The notes: a model not told the origin generated them from the letters alone. Counted from the first letter of the stretch, positions 1 through 12,820 are shown. The stretch is 64,000 bases of DNA from Tausonia pullulans (GCA_951802195.1 OX637630.1:558001-622000); one strand, 5' to 3'. Numbers and translations: made by a program.

Positions 1-3000
1 TGCCAAACGTCCAAGGTAGATAGCTGGTCATCTCGCTAATTCCCGAGCAAAAACTGACGATTCATTGTCCGCTCCTACTTAGGCGACCCTCATCGTCACA
101 CCTCTGACTCTGACGCAGCAGTAAGTGATCTGGAGCCCTCGAGCGGGTTGTGCTTTGAGTCCTGACGATGCCTGGTCACAACCTCCAGATGGTGCGACGA
201 GATCGCTGCGCACGCTCCGGGGCTCAAAGTCTTCGTTTACGAGGGATGGCGCAAGCTCCCTTTCAAGGTCACCGCTGGCAAGGACCATGCCCCGGTGGAG
301 GGAACGGACCCAAAGAGCAAGCGAAGGCGCGTTATCGACTCGGATGACGAGGACGATTTGAGAAGCAATCATGAGGTCGGCGAAGAGGGAGGCGAGGCGG
401 AGTGGTGGCAGTTCATGCGGGAGGGCGACTTTGACGTCGTCATCACAACATATAAGTGAGTCTGGCTCTCTTTCTCGCGCGCGTGTTTGAGAAGGGCGAA
501 GTTAATCATGTTTCCTTGTCGCCGCCTGCGCAGCGTGCTCCAAGCGGACTTCAACGTCGCAAAGGGGTCGACCAAGAGGCCTCGCCGGGAGAGCGTTGAC
601 TATTCGACTAGCTACGCCAAGCCGCGCTCGCCCCTGGTCATGATTGAGTTCTGGCGCTGCGTCATGGACGAGGTCGGAAGCTGGTTCATACTCATCTCTC
701 GCTCCCTCCTGACGTCCGTCTGCCGCTCTACAGGTCCAGCTCCAGGGTGATGGTCAGACGGCCGATATGGTCTCCATGATTCCGCGTGTCTCCTCTCTCG
801 CCGTCTCCGGCACCCCCGCCAAGCGTGCGACGAAGGACCTCCACCAGGCTCTTAAGTGAGCGAACCTTTCGTCAATATTTTGTTAAACGCATCCGCTTAC
901 GACCCTCCTTCTCGCTGGTATGCATTAGATTCCTCCGTGTCCCGCATTTTCGCTCTTCGTGGAAACTCTGGCAGCGATTGCTCGAGCGCAATTTTGCTTT
1001 GGCATTTGAGCAGCTCTTCGGCGTGCTCGCGACGCGGACGACCAAGGCTCAAGTCGCCGATGAGATGCACGTGAGTCGGTGCTAGGAATAAGATGAGAAG
1101 AGGTCTGATGATTGATGCGGGATGTACCACTTTCCAGATTCCTCCCCAGAGACGCTGGATTGTCCCCATCGAGCTGAACGCGTTCGTTGCTTGCTCACCG
1201 GCAGAGGAGCCTGCAGAGACTGACGAGCTTATTCTTCCATTAGCATTGAGATGACCTATTACCGGGACCACCTATCGCGCGCGCTCGAGGACCTCGGCTT
1301 CGACGAGGAGGGCAATGGCTTCGAGCTCGACGTCATAATGGCTCGGACTTGGCTACACACCCTTCGGCGTGCGTGGTTCCTTGATCATGGCTCTTCCCTC
1401 ACGAGCTTCAATTGACTTGAACCATCCTTCTCGCTCGTGTCCTACTCAGAGATCGCCACCCACGTGGTCCGTCGCTCTCACCCGGCCTCTTCCTCTCTCG
1501 AGCTTTGAACCTGACCTCAATCACATTTCCTCGATGACTCACAGCAAGTCGGCCACCTTCGTGCTGCTGCCGCTCCTGCTCGCCGCGAGCGTTCGGACCG
1601 CCTCGATCTCGGAGGGGACATCCTCTCGCTCGACCAGGTCCTTGAAAAGATGATTGAGGACGTCATTTCCGAGATCCTCACTGTCCAACATCGCCAGTTC
1701 TCCTCGCAGACGATCCGTGAGCGAGCGAGTCGTCTGCACACATACGCACCTTCTTCAAGCTGACGATGGCTGTCCAGACGCCATGCTCCTCAACCAGAAG
1801 AATTTAAGCAAGTGGAGAGAGGATTTGGACCTTCAGAAAAGCTTCGAGGTCGGTCTCTTTCTCCCATTCTCAATGGCATGTCCTCGACTGCCTCGCATCG
1901 GAAACTCACCGCCGCCAAATTGCTCTGCCCCTTCTCCCCTCCTCTTCCTCCTCCTCCTCCTCTTCCTCTCTTGCAGCTTCTCTCTCCGGTCCTAACAACG
2001 GTAACGGCGATCATCCAGGATCTCGAGGACGAGATCTCTGAGCTCCGTGTTTCGGACTCGCCCGCCCTCAAGTCTACCAAGGCCCTCCCGCCTTCGAGGG
2101 CTTCCGACGATGCCGATCCCAAGGGCAAAGGCCGCCAAGAGATCGACTCAGACGAAGAAGAAGACCTCAGCGACGACGACATCTCCTACTCCAGCGGGCT
2201 CCAGCCCAATACAAGGCTCAACCTCAAGATCGGCGCCAAGGCCAACAGGCTCCGCGAATTCCTCATCATTCAGCACAAGGCGCAGTTCCTCCTCGGAGAC
2301 TGGTACCACCAGAACAAGAATGAGGCCGCGGAGACGGATGCGTACGTCAAGGCCGAGGCCCTTCGAAGAAGGTTGCTCCAGGGTGCGTTCTCCTCTCGCC
2401 CGCACTGCGTGCTTCTTATGAGAGCATTGCCTTCTGACGATGTACCATCTCTTTCAGAGCCGGAGAACATTGTCAACGGGGCCATCCACAAGATGACGAG
2501 AAGACTCGGGACGACCACCGCTGTCCGGCAGGATGACCTTGAGATCGCAGAGTGCACCACGTAAGTTCGCCCTCTCCCCTTGCAGATATGGTGAGAGGAG
2601 ACTGAAACAAACCTCCCTTCTCCAGCGGCGGCATCATAGCTCGCCCCATCTACGATCGCGCCGACGAGGTTATCGAACTCCTCAACCAGAACTACGAGCT
2701 CGTCTGGAACTGGCGCGGCAAGGTTCGTCACGGCCTCTTCGTCTTTCTCTTCTGCATTAAGTCGTTCTGTCGACTGACTCTTGAGATGTGCCCAGATCTT
2801 TACCCTCCTTTCCAGCCCTCTGCAGACAGCTGAGACGGCCGAGATCGTCAAGCCCAGCGTCAAGAAGGAGCTGACTTCAGACTCTGAGGGCAAAGCAGCC
2901 GCCGACAGCAGCGCTGACGCGACGAGCAAGGACGGGGACGCCGCTTTGGAGCAGGACTCATACGCCAAGGCGCTCGATGACCAGGCGGAAGGTCCATGCT

Positions 3001-6000
3001 CGGAGACCTCTAGATGGGCAGGCATCTTCTAATCCGCTCGCTGACAGACTTCCTCTTGCTTCTCTCCCCTCAGCCGAGGCGTACATGCAGGCCTACGCTG
3101 CTGCACTCGGAGATCGGAGAGAACTGCTCGTTGGTGCGTGACCTGATCTTCCCCCAATCTCAGAGTCTAAAGGCTGATTGCGTCTCGCAAATAGAGAACA
3201 GATCTGCTCTCAACGAGGCAGACGCGCGTAGCATCAAAGCAGTGAGATATTAACCTTCCGCGATTTCTCAAACTGCGGTATATCTAGGTCTAACTCGGCT
3301 CTACTTTCCAGAGGACCACCAAGCGAGCTGGGCAGGCCCACGCCGCGGGTATCGACCTGGGTCTCCATCTCAATGAAGACCCACAGCTCAAGGATACCCT
3401 CAACACGGAGCGGGAGGTAAGGCCCTTGCCTTCTGTCTCCCACTTTGACCACAACTGATGAGCTCCTCCCGCGCGTGTCTCACCAGGCCCTTCGACTCAA
3501 CCCAACTAAGCTAAAGAAGGACGCGGAGTCGCGCAAGTGCCTCAAGTCGCTTCTCTTTGAGATCATCGATGCCGGCCACCGGGCTAGTGAGTATTATTTC
3601 CAAGTAAGACCTTCAGGAGAAGAGAAGACATCTGACGGACTTCCCTCTCCCACCTTAGAGAACGAGATCGAGATCCACCTAGCCGAGACCGAGGCCAAGC
3701 GGCTCCGACGAACAATCAAGCAGCAGGAGGAGATCATGTGAGTTGGCTGTCTGAATGGATCTCGCGCCGGCTGGTGCTGACTAACTTCCATTCATGGCAA
3801 CAGAGGCAAGCTTGAGAAGGAGTCCAAAATTTTCCAGAGCGCCTTCAACGCCCGGATTGCATTCTTCCGCCAGCTCCAAGAGATCTCCGACAGCGTCACG
3901 GAGGCCATCGTCGGCACCGAGGCGGCCATGGCGCACAAAATCCGGAGTTGCCAGGGTGTGTACGTCGCTTCAATCGCTTGAAGACTTTACTAACCTTCAC
4001 TCCCATCATCGGTGTGATCAGAGAGTGAGGACAAGCGCGTGCCCCACATCAAAAGCCTCACATCCAAGGCTCGCTACCTGCGTTCGATGGCGGCGATTCA
4101 CGCCACCGGTGAACTCGAGGGCGGCGAGAGAGACTGCCCCATCTGTCTGGACTCGTGAGTTTTCGGCAGGGGGGGGCTAGAGAACACGCTCTAGCTCACT
4201 AATGCACATTTTCCCACGTTCAGGATCGAGAAGGGCGTCCTCCTGGCCTGGTGAGAGCAAACCTCCTTCTCGCAACCATTCCGGATAATGCTGAAGGCTT
4301 TCTGCTCCTCTGCCGATTACAGTAGTCACATCTTTGTCCGTCCTCTCAATTGTTTCTCACATGATTCCCACTCTGACCTATCCATCCTGCGATATAGTGC
4401 GAGTCGTGCTTCAACAACCTCAAGAAGTCGCAAGAGCAGCGATATCGCACCGGGGCGAGCTGCCCAGTCTGCCGCGTGACGAGTGGGTGGGCGAGCTGGA
4501 CCTCCAACCTTGCTGAGGTTTTACTAACCATGTTCGATGATCTATTAGTTGATGAAAGCAGAATCCATCGAGGTGGGGAGCCCGGTTGCGAGCCCCACAC
4601 TGTAGGTAGTGGTTCTGGCTGACGCTAAGCTTCTCCTTCCTAGTCGACCTTAACCGGGCTCATGACGCCGAAGAGGCAAAACTGATAGAGCAAAACGACG
4701 AGGTGACAGCCGAAGTCGACGCCGATATAGCAAAAGCCAAGCTCGCCCACAAGATACAGATTGAAGCCCGCGAGGCCGACGAGCTCAACTATCTCTCCGA
4801 CGAGCTTCGCCGCGAGGTTGCCGAGATCGAAATTTTTGGATCATGGGGGTCCAAGATTGACCAGATGGTCAAGCACCTGCTTTAGTGAGTCTCTCTTGCA
4901 TTGTCGGATCCCCATTCGGCGCTACGCAACTAACGTACAAGTCTCTATCATCAGCCTCCGGAAGACCGACATCGGCTCCAAGGCCGTTGTCTTTTCAGCC
5001 TTTCCCGATGCCCTCATGATCATTCAGGCTGCGCTCGACCAGAACGGCATTAAATTCTGCGTGAGTTTGAATTATCCGCGTGCGTGCTTGACGCGTCAGG
5101 TCTTTAACAGCCTTCTTTGTTTGAATGCTTCCAGACCACGAGTGGAAGCAACTCGAGGACCGTCGCACATGAGTTCAAGCAGGATCCCGAAATCCAAGTC
5201 TTCTGCCTCCACGGTGAGAGAGAGAGCTCTGGCCTCACGCTCACCTGCGCCCGCGTAAGTCAATTTCTTGCCAGAGCGAGCGATCGCGAGGTGAAATGTC
5301 ACCGCTTATACCTCGCAGTACGTCTTCCTCTGTGAGCCGACCGTCCAGCCAAGCTTCGAGCTTCAGGCGGTCGGCCGCGTCGACCGACTAGGCCAGACTC
5401 GCTCGACTGAGGTCTACTGGTGAGGGCTCATGCCGGCGCATCCTTCCTACGTAGCGTCCCTAATCGATTCTTCTCTCAGCTATGCGGCGCAGAACACCAT
5501 TGACAGCGCGGTTCTTCGCCTCTCCGGTCTGTCCCAGAGCTTCGAGCAGACAACGAGGATATACTAACTCCACTCACCCCTTCCTCTCCCGCTCACAGTC
5601 CACAAGGGCACCTCAAGTAGGTGCTCAGTGTAGACTTATTTGGAACCTTCTGACCTGCTTCTTTTTCCTTCACAGTCTACCTGAAAGAGGCGCTCGGCAC
5701 CTCGCTCCCCATCAACGCCGACCGCCCGGATGAAGGCGACATCGAAGGTGGCTTGCGGGCGAGGCAGCTCCTTCAACGCAAGGGCGTCGGCAAAGACTTT
5801 GTTGCTCGGTCCGATGACCGTGAGTCCCTCAGCAAATCGGGACTGCGCTGTCACTGCTGATCGAAGGCTCCCTCCCCCCTTTTTTCCATGCAGTCGCGGC
5901 GCTGTTCTTCCCGGACCGGCATCTCTCGCACCCTCGCACCCGACACAACGATAACGATGCCGGAGATGATGGAACAGAGTCTTGGATGGACAGGGAGAGC

Positions 6001-6102
6001 GCGATGTTGGTGAGGCAACTGATGGAAGACGAAGCGCGAGCTGGGGCGTCAGCGATGGAGGTGGACGATTGGCCAGTAGCGGGGCCGAGTCGTCTGCATT
6101 AG
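1..6102 (+). CDS. SNF2 helicase with inserted RING finger, Irc20/SHPRH type (5' partial)
   Basis: The gene enters the window already inside its ATPase domain, so the start and Walker A motif lie upstream. Visible SNF2 motifs in order are LIVTP (about 85-110), DVVITTY (430-455), DEVQ split by an intron (about 667-740) and SGTPAK (about 810). A C3HC4 RING follows (4131-4475; CPICLD, then ACSHIFC, ESCF and CPVC). The helicase C domain follows with KAVVFSAF (about 4980) and GRVDRLGQT (about 5370). The tail is acidic and ends at TAG 6100-6102. A RING placed between the two helicase lobes is typical of Irc20 and SHPRH, ubiquitin ligase/translocases that act in DNA damage tolerance. The gene has more than 20 short introns, including a 13-nt exon at 4323-4335. 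Family assignment is firm; the choice between Irc20 and SHPRH orthology is not. Confidence 0.88.
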
Positions 6103-6381
6103 AGAGGATATTACCTTATTTGACTTAGACCAACCTTTTCCGATGAGTCTGAATGTTGCTTGTGATACCTGGGCCTCGCAGTCGAGAAGTAGGCTCGACC
6201 CGTGCGCTACACTCGGACAGCAGTCGAGGAGACAGGCAAGGAGATTGGCAGGCAGGCGACGTGGACTTTCAACAACCACCACTGCTCCCTCTCACCTCCA
6301 CACGTACAGGTGGAGGCCAACTGCTAGTGTCCAGGAACGGCCTATTGATTGATACCGGCAACTCGCTTGGTCGTATTCAGC

Positions 6382-8402
6382 ATGTCGATTCGCCTCCTTC
6401 GCCTCTCGCCCACTGCCGCCGCCGGTGTCCGCCGGTCTTCCTGCCCCAACCTCTGCCGATACAGCTCGACACACGCAGTCCCGCCAACAGTTATCGATGA
6501 GCTGAAGCGACGTGGCTTCGTGGCGGCTCTGACGAGGTGCGTCCGTTCTCCTTCTCTCCAAACGCATCGCTCCGTCGCGTCCAACCGTGCCTCAACTGAC
6601 AGCATGTTCACTGCGGTCTACATATAACGCTTCCCTCATCATCAGCGAGGATTTTAACGCCTCGACGCGGAAACCGACGTCTGTCTACCTCGGTGTCGAC
6701 CCCTCGGCTCCCTCTTTGCATGCTGGCAACCTGCTCGCTCTTCTCGGTCTCCTCCATTTCCAGATCCGCGGCCATCAAGCCATCCTTCTTGTGAGTCGTC
6801 CTTTAGACCGTTCTTGTACAATGCAGCTTTTTGACCTCACTCTTGCACCCATATATCCGTTTAGGTCGGCGGTGCGACGGGATCCATCGGTGATCCCTCC
6901 GGACGGTCCTCCGAACGGACCTTCCTCGACTCCGCCGCGCTCGACTTCAACGTCCAGTCTATCACTGCCCAAGTTAACACGCTCTTCTCCCGTGGCCGCG
7001 CCTATGCCGACAAGCGGATAACGGCGAGCCCGAAAGGGTTCGGCCCTGTTGGCGAGGTCCAGGACGTCAAGGTCCTGAACAACCTTGAGTGGTTCCAGTC
7101 GATGAGCCTGCTCGACTTTCTCCGTGGTGCCGGCAAGACCGCCAAGGTCAGCTCGATGCTTGCTCGGGACAGGTGTGTGCTCTACTTTTTCTCACTGGAA
7201 CTACTGGACCTTGACTCGTGATGGTGGATTTCACCCAGCGTCAAGAACCGCCTCTCGAGCGAATCCGGCATCTCCTTCACCGAATTCTCTTATCAGCTCC
7301 TGCAGGCGCAGGACTTTCTCCACCTTCATCGCGAATACGGCTGCAACGCTCAGATCGGGGGCAGCGACCAGTGGGGTAATATCATCTCTGGCACGGAACT
7401 GATTTCCCGTCACTACTCGGCGCTCGCGGAGGAGAAGACGGCAGATAAGAAGGGCAAGGAGAAGGAGAAGGCGCTCGCCTGGCTTGAGAAGCAGCGGGAG
7501 GGCGTCTTTGGGTTGACAATTCCGCTCCTAACGACGGCGAACGGAGAAAAGTTTGGCAAGAGCGTGGGCAACCCGATCTGGCTCGACGAGCGCCGAACAA
7601 GCGTTTTTGACTTTTACCAGGTGAGCTTGCGTCTCGTCCGTCCCATCTGAACACGGCTGATGGTGGCGCTCTCAGTTCTTTGTCCGAACTACGGACGCCG
7701 ACGTCGATCGATACCTCCGATTATTTACCCTCCTCCCTGTCGACCGAATTGAATCGGTCATGGAGGCGCATAACGTAATAATAAGATCTCCCTCCCTGGT
7801 TCTCGGCCGCCTCTTCTGACTCCGTCTTCCCCACTCAGCTCGATCCGAGCGCTCGTGCTGCCCAGAAGCTTCTCGCCTCGGAGGTCACCGAGCTTGTTCA
7901 CGGTCGTGCGCAGTCTCTTTCTTCCTCGCTCCCTAGTTGACGCGTCTGACCATGCTTGTGCTCGCCGCCTTCCCCAGCCGACGGTCTCGCTCGCGCGCTC
8001 ACCGGGACGACGGTCCTCTATGAGTCGGACCTCTCAAGCCTCAAGACAGTTGACGTCCTGAACGCCTTTGAGAATGACTCACGTCTCGCCCGAATTCCGA
8101 GCAACTCTCTCCCTGCGTCGCTGGCCAAGCTCGCAGCCGATTATAAGACGGTTCCCTCGCGCAGTCAGTTGGCGTTCTCCTCTTTTTCTCCTCACGTTCA
8201 ATACTAACCGGCGTTGTCATACCCAGCTGCGGCGACCAAGATCATGTCCGGAGGAGGCTTCTACGTCAACGGGGCCAAGGCGACCGACCCCAAGGCGACC
8301 CTGGATGTCAATCAGCTCATAGACGGACGGCTGGCGATCCTGAGGGTCGGCAAGACGGGTAATCTCGTGGTCTGCGTCGACCCACCAGTCGAGGATGCAT
8401 GA
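6382..8402 (+). CDS. MSY1: tyrosyl-tRNA synthetase, mitochondrial
   Basis: Class I synthetase that charges tRNA-Tyr. The first 28 or so residues (from ATG 6382) are rich in Arg, Ser and Leu with no acid, as in a mitochondrial presequence. The catalytic core shows [13 protein letters not shown] (the HIGH equivalent is HAGN), [13 protein letters not shown], the tyrosine-binding stretch around [10 protein letters not shown], and KFGKS as the KMSKS signature near 7550. An S4-like C-terminal part follows (GGGFYVNG near 8250), and the frame stops at TGA 8400-8402. At least six short introns interrupt it. The size, presequence and bacterial-type motif set fit Msy1/YARS2 rather than the cytosolic enzyme. 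The 3' end lies only 54 bp from the stop of the convergent WD40 gene, so the two 3' UTRs probably overlap. Confidence 0.93.
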
Positions 8403-8456
8403 ATGTGAGAGCCCCTAGAAGAAGAAAAAAAAAAGATAGAACTGCCTCAAAAGAAT

Positions 8457-10688
8457 TGCCCTCGCCGGAGCTCCTCATTCTCGGCTCTCAACCGATCGTT
8501 CTCCGCTCTGAGCGCCTCCAGCTCGCAAAAATACTGCCGGAAGAGCGCCTTGGTTTCATTCTTGGTCTCCCGGCGGGCGCGGAGCATGTCCTGTCCAGGG
8601 TGTCAGTTCGTGTGAGAAGTTGAAGAGGAGAAACACGCCCACCAAATGCAGATCTTTGATTTGCTGACTCATCGCGTACATCAGCGGCGTATTGGGGTCC
8701 TCGCCCTCGGGAACGTTGCGCTCCCTCCGAGTCCAAGACCGCGTTGTCGTAGTGGGCGACCCTGCGAACCGTCGAGACCCAGAAAATACCTCTTCCTCTG
8801 TGAGTTCTCTCTGCTCCAGCAACTCCTGCGCCTCGAGCTTGTCCTTCATTCTTCGTCGGTCTTGATCGTCCGAGGATGAAGATGCCCTGCTTGAGGGACG
8901 TGTTTGATTCGATAGTGCCGCAAGTGCCGCAGGCGAGCCCTCTATGGAGGCAAGTCCTTGGTCGAAAAGGACCTTTTTTCCCTTGCCCGCTTCGACGGCC
9001 GCATTGTCGGCGGCGACGCGCCGATCACGTGTGACTGGGACTGGTGTCGGCTGGTCCAGAGGGGAGGGAACATATGACGTCGAGGCGAGCGTCGTGTTGG
9101 AAGGAGTGGCGAAGGATGATGAGTTTGACGCGACGCTTGGTGCGGCCCGATTGAGAGATTGCGCTGACAGAGGGCGACTGGAGGTGGCCGCGCCTGGTCG
9201 GCGCGAAACTAGTCATTTGGTTATCAGTCTGTCCATCTCCTGGAAAGCCTATAAAGGCTCGACTCACTTGAGTCTGCTTCACTGGCTGGTCGTAATCGCG
9301 TCTTGTCGTTGTTCCCATTTGACGAGGCAGCAGATACTGAGCGAGACCGCTGGTTCGTCGCATCGCCAAGGGGCTCCGTCTTGGGCGGCTTTGACCGACT
9401 CGATTGTGGCGGCTGCGTTAGGCTTTGTTAGAAGTGACTCTAGCGAAACAGGGAAGAAAGAAACATACCTGGACGGTCAAGCTGAGAATGGTCTCGCCCA
9501 TCTTGTCGACCGTGTGATCGGACCCGGCGTGCTCGTCTCGGGCATCTCGGATGAGTAGCTTGCCTGTGGGAATACATCAGTGCCTGTGACCGGACACAAA
9601 TATTCGCCGAAACTCACCGCTCTCAGTGCCGATTGCCAGTCCAGTCTTGGATGTCCATCCAACGCCCGTCAGCGGCCCCTTACGAAGCTGCCTGACCCTG
9701 ACGCTACCCGTCGCCACGTTGACAATGTGCAAGACCTCATTCTCGCCGACCACGGCGAAATGGCTTCCGGTTGGGTGAAAGGCCAACGCCGTAGCGTCGC
9801 CCGAGGAGGATACCCTCGCGCCGTCAGCGAGGGAAACATTGCGGAGAACAGAAGAGGCCTTGAGGGTGTCGTAGATAAGAAGGTTAGAGGAGGATCTCTG
9901 GACGATGACGAGAATGTTCTTGCGTGAGGGGTGGAGGGCGAGGGAGATGATGGGCTTCATTTCGTCGCCCAGAGTCAATTTCTGGCTTGCAAGGGGATTT
10001 ATGGGAAGAATTTACAAGTTTGGGCACGTTGCTAAGGATCTGATGCGTTCCGTGTTGTCGATTAAAGACGATGACCTCACCTGAGGCGTGCCCGACGGCG
10101 ATGGTGAGACCGTCGGAGGACACGGATATGCTGGTTATCGGCGAGGAACTGGTGGTGTGCCGTCAGTGCGGGCGTGACTCTCTTGGGCGCCCGTGGCAAC
10201 GGCTCACAAGTACTCGAGGATCGAGGTCCGGCGAGCGGTCCGAACGTCGAGGATGTGGACCTTCCTCTGTTGCGTCAGTCGTTGTCCTAGACGTCAAAAT
10301 AGCTCAGAATTACCTTGTTGCCCTGAGAATATATGACAGAGAGGTTCTCGCTCGTGTCGAGAAGGAGGCCGGTGACTGGGTCATTCTGGGACGGGGAGTC
10401 GACGCGACGCGTCAGAATCGGGCAGGCAACCGCACCTTACGCTCCAGCGTCCTATATGAGCATCACACGTACCGAGCTCGGCCGCACAACTTCTAGTGCG
10501 TCCTCCAGATTAGAGCTATGCGGCCAAACCCAGACACTGCCCTCCTCGGTCGCGACTGCGAGGGCGCCGGTCGTCGACCAAGCCGACTTGGTGACTGCCG
10601 ATCTCAAGAGCGGAAGCTGCCGCGGGATAGTGGGTGAAGACGTCTCGTAGAGGAATGCATGGTCGAATGTGGAGACGAGGAACGTCAT
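8457..10688 (-). CDS. WD40 repeat protein with C-terminal coiled coil, NEDD1-like
   Basis: Starts at ATG 10688 (MTFLVSTFDHAFLY) and stops at TGA 8457-8459. The N-terminal two thirds reads as WD40 blades, for example SVWVWPHSS, ITSISVSSDGLTIAVGHASGEVIVFN and ATALAFHPTGSHFAVVGENEVLHIVN. A Ser/Pro-rich linker follows, then a short helical C-terminus (QIKDLHLDMLRA, then LEALRAENDRLRAENEELRR, ending GQFF). This order (beta-propeller, linker, leucine-rich coil ending a few residues before the stop) is that of NEDD1/GCP-WD, which recruits gamma-tubulin rings to spindle poles. The C-terminal heptads and the ending are the best evidence; WD40 alone would not identify the family. Several introns of about 50-80 nt are present. 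It could instead be an unrelated WD40 scaffold. Confidence 0.6.
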
Positions 10689-11040
10689 TGGCGTCGTGGT
10701 GGTTGAAGGAACGCTTGCTGTTGTTCCATCGACCCATCGGCCTCGCGCGTCTCGCCCTGGTCGAATCGAGGTCGGCAGGTGCGTGCCCGAGCTGCGAGTC
10801 GTTGCCCGTTTTGGGCTTTTAGGGGAGGAGCACGTCTCGTTTGCTGTCTAATCAAGAGCAGATGCCAATCTTATACTCAGTTTCATCAGACTTTACCGTC
10901 TAAACTCCACACCAGTGTCGCCGGAAGGGCGAGAGGGTGCAAGAATTAGATGAATGGGAAGGAGGGGTGGGGTATGCCCGACTCGGATTGGATCGGAGGA
11001 TACAATGACCCAGAGAGTACGCCGCCGAAAAAGAAGTACA

Positions 11041-11200
11041 CGCTTTTTTTGCATTTAAGTCACGAGTTATACGTAGAGGACGAGGTAACACTTGGTAAGC
11101 GCCGGGAAGTGGTTTTTTTTTTGTATTTAAGTCATGAGTTATACGTGGAGAACGAGGTAACCCTATGAGAGATAGCGAGTTGTAGCTAGATAGAGGGAGA
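11041..11200 (-). repeat. two tandem 3' ends of an A-tailed dispersed repeat
   Basis: Read on the minus strand, two units follow each other: 11200-11115 and 11096-11041. Each contains a core close to CGTATAACTCATGACTTAAA and ends in an A-run (10 and 7 A). Related copies lie at 57365-57446, 57488-57662 and 58690-58853. A shared core followed by an A-rich tail suggests a retroposon (SINE or truncated LINE end). No coding capacity is seen. Confidence 0.6.
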
Positions 11201-11229
11201 GCGGACATGACCCAGCGCGAGAACGTCGG

Positions 11230-11450
11230 GCGAGGCGCCGTGGGAAGAGGGTTGGCCGAACCACTGGGGATGGTTGGCCGGACGGCGTGGTGGGCGCCGT
11301 GGGAGGGGGGTTGGTCGAACCACCGGGGATGGTGGTTGGCCGGAAGGGGGTTGGTCGAACCACCGGGATGGTGGTTGGCCGGACGGCGTGATGGGCGCCG
11401 TGGGAGGGGGTTGGTCGAACCACCGGGGATGGTGGTTGTCCTGCCACCCC
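11230..11450. repeat. G-rich minisatellite, about four units
   Basis: Four imperfect units repeat around the core GGTTGGTCGAACCACC followed by GGGGATGGTGGTTGGCCGGA, with some units separated by a spacer containing GGCGCCGTGGGAGGGGG. The core holds the small palindrome TTGGTCGAA. Both strands give Pro/Arg- or Gly/Trp-rich open frames here, but these are by-products of the repeat and are not called as genes. Confidence 0.75.
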
Positions 11451-11509
11451 TTTGGGATGATGGAAAACACGCTGGACAACATTCCTGACAGGTTAATATT
11501 GTATACTTA

Positions 11510-11597
11510 CTCGTAAGTATACATCGCTTCGTTAACGAAGGTGATAGCACTTGTACACGCAATGAGAAGATCGCTGGTTCAATCCCGGCAGGTGGCT
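11510..11597 (+). pseudogene. degenerate tRNA-Val-like sequence
   Basis: The 3' half resembles a tRNA-Val: TACACGCA in the anticodon region, then AAGATCGCTGGTTCAATCCC. A possible T-arm pairs GCTGG with CCGGC around loop TTCAATC (11574-11590). The 5' half does not fold into a D-arm, and no acceptor partner exists for the seven bases after the T-arm. It is either a tRNA relic or the tRNA-like head of a SINE. Confidence 0.4.
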
Positions 11598-11599
11598 GC

Positions 11600-12820
11600 C
11601 CGTCAGATAACTCTTCTCTTAGAGAGATAAGGATGGTTGATGGTCGCCTCCTTGGCTAAGTCGTAACGCGTCTCACTTGTAAACGTGCTCTTTTGACCTC
11701 TCATTTTTCTGAGAGAAGTTTCGTCCCAGTAGCTCTGAGTGGGAGCGAGCGGTTGAGATGACACGCGCTCTTTTTTTACGTTATCACGTGTCTTCCCTTA
11801 CTCGGGTTCGCGCCCTCCCAAGAGATTGGTACCCTATCCATCTCAGATTTTCACAGCACCCAAACTCCCCCGCCACGGTGTTGGGAGCGACGAATCTCGT
11901 CATCCCCCGCGGAGCTTTCGCCACCGAACGGGTCGATGATGAGTGAGGAGGGGGCATCGGTGGAGGGGTAAAATTGAATTGGCGAGTGTGGCGCGGACTC
12001 GCTCCGAGGTCTTGGGTAGGTCTGTCTAATCCAAATATTAGTCAGAGTGACGAACAAAGATCTATGATGAACTGGTCGTCTTATTGACGAAGGGTGAGAA
12101 CAAGGGAGGTGATGAGAAGGGCCCAAGAGCAAGAAATATGGGACAGATGAGAAAAGAGAAACAGCAAGGGAAGAAATGTGAATGCTGAGTAAGCAAGAGA
12201 AAATCTAGACCGGCGCTGAGTTGGCCAGGCGCAGGGCCGAGGTGGCAAGTCCACGTGAACCTGACACAGGACGAGATGGCAAATCCGCGAGATCCTGACA
12301 TATTGTTTAAGCCCTCGGAGTCGCGCGAACGACGAAGATCACTTTCAGTCCCCTTTTGCATTCCCTTGTCTGCCCGATCTTACGAGGAAGCGATAAGAGG
12401 ATGAGGCAAGTCGCGCACGCGCGCAGCAGGCGAATGCTAGATGTCTCGGCGTGTCGACTTGCGAAATCCAGTGGAGCATACATGTTGCTCAAGAATCTCC
12501 CGCCAAAGACATCGGATGAGGACGACATCCATGGCAGTCCGCCTGCGGCGCTTCGGGCTCTCGCTTGCCATAAGAAAAAAAACAAAGTGGACGCGTGAAC
12601 GCGTCCTCAATAACCGAGGTTGGGCGAAGCAACGCAGGTGGTCGAGAGAGACGGCGCGCGCTTTGGCCTTGGGTCGCGCGTCGAGCGAGAGCTGGTTGCT
12701 TGTTCCCCTCGGTCCCCCCACCTCGCCTTGCCCCTCTTCCCGACCATCAACAACCCCCCGACCGACCTTCCTCGACCCCCTCCCCCTTCTACTAGTCCAC
12801 CCCTTCTCTCTCCCATCACC
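11600..12820. other. intergenic region upstream of beta-tubulin
   Basis: No gene could be supported here. The last 150 bases before ATG 12821 are strongly pyrimidine-rich (runs of C and T), as is usual upstream of highly expressed fungal genes, and probably form the 5' UTR and core promoter of the tubulin gene. Short frames on both strands lack recognisable domains or consistent splice sites. Confidence 0.5.

Noticed and set aside
10900-11562. Pro-rich 220-codon frame on the minus strand
   Set aside because: It is the translation of the minisatellite and retroposon tails, with repeated NPLPRRPSRRPANHHPGG-like units and no start context.
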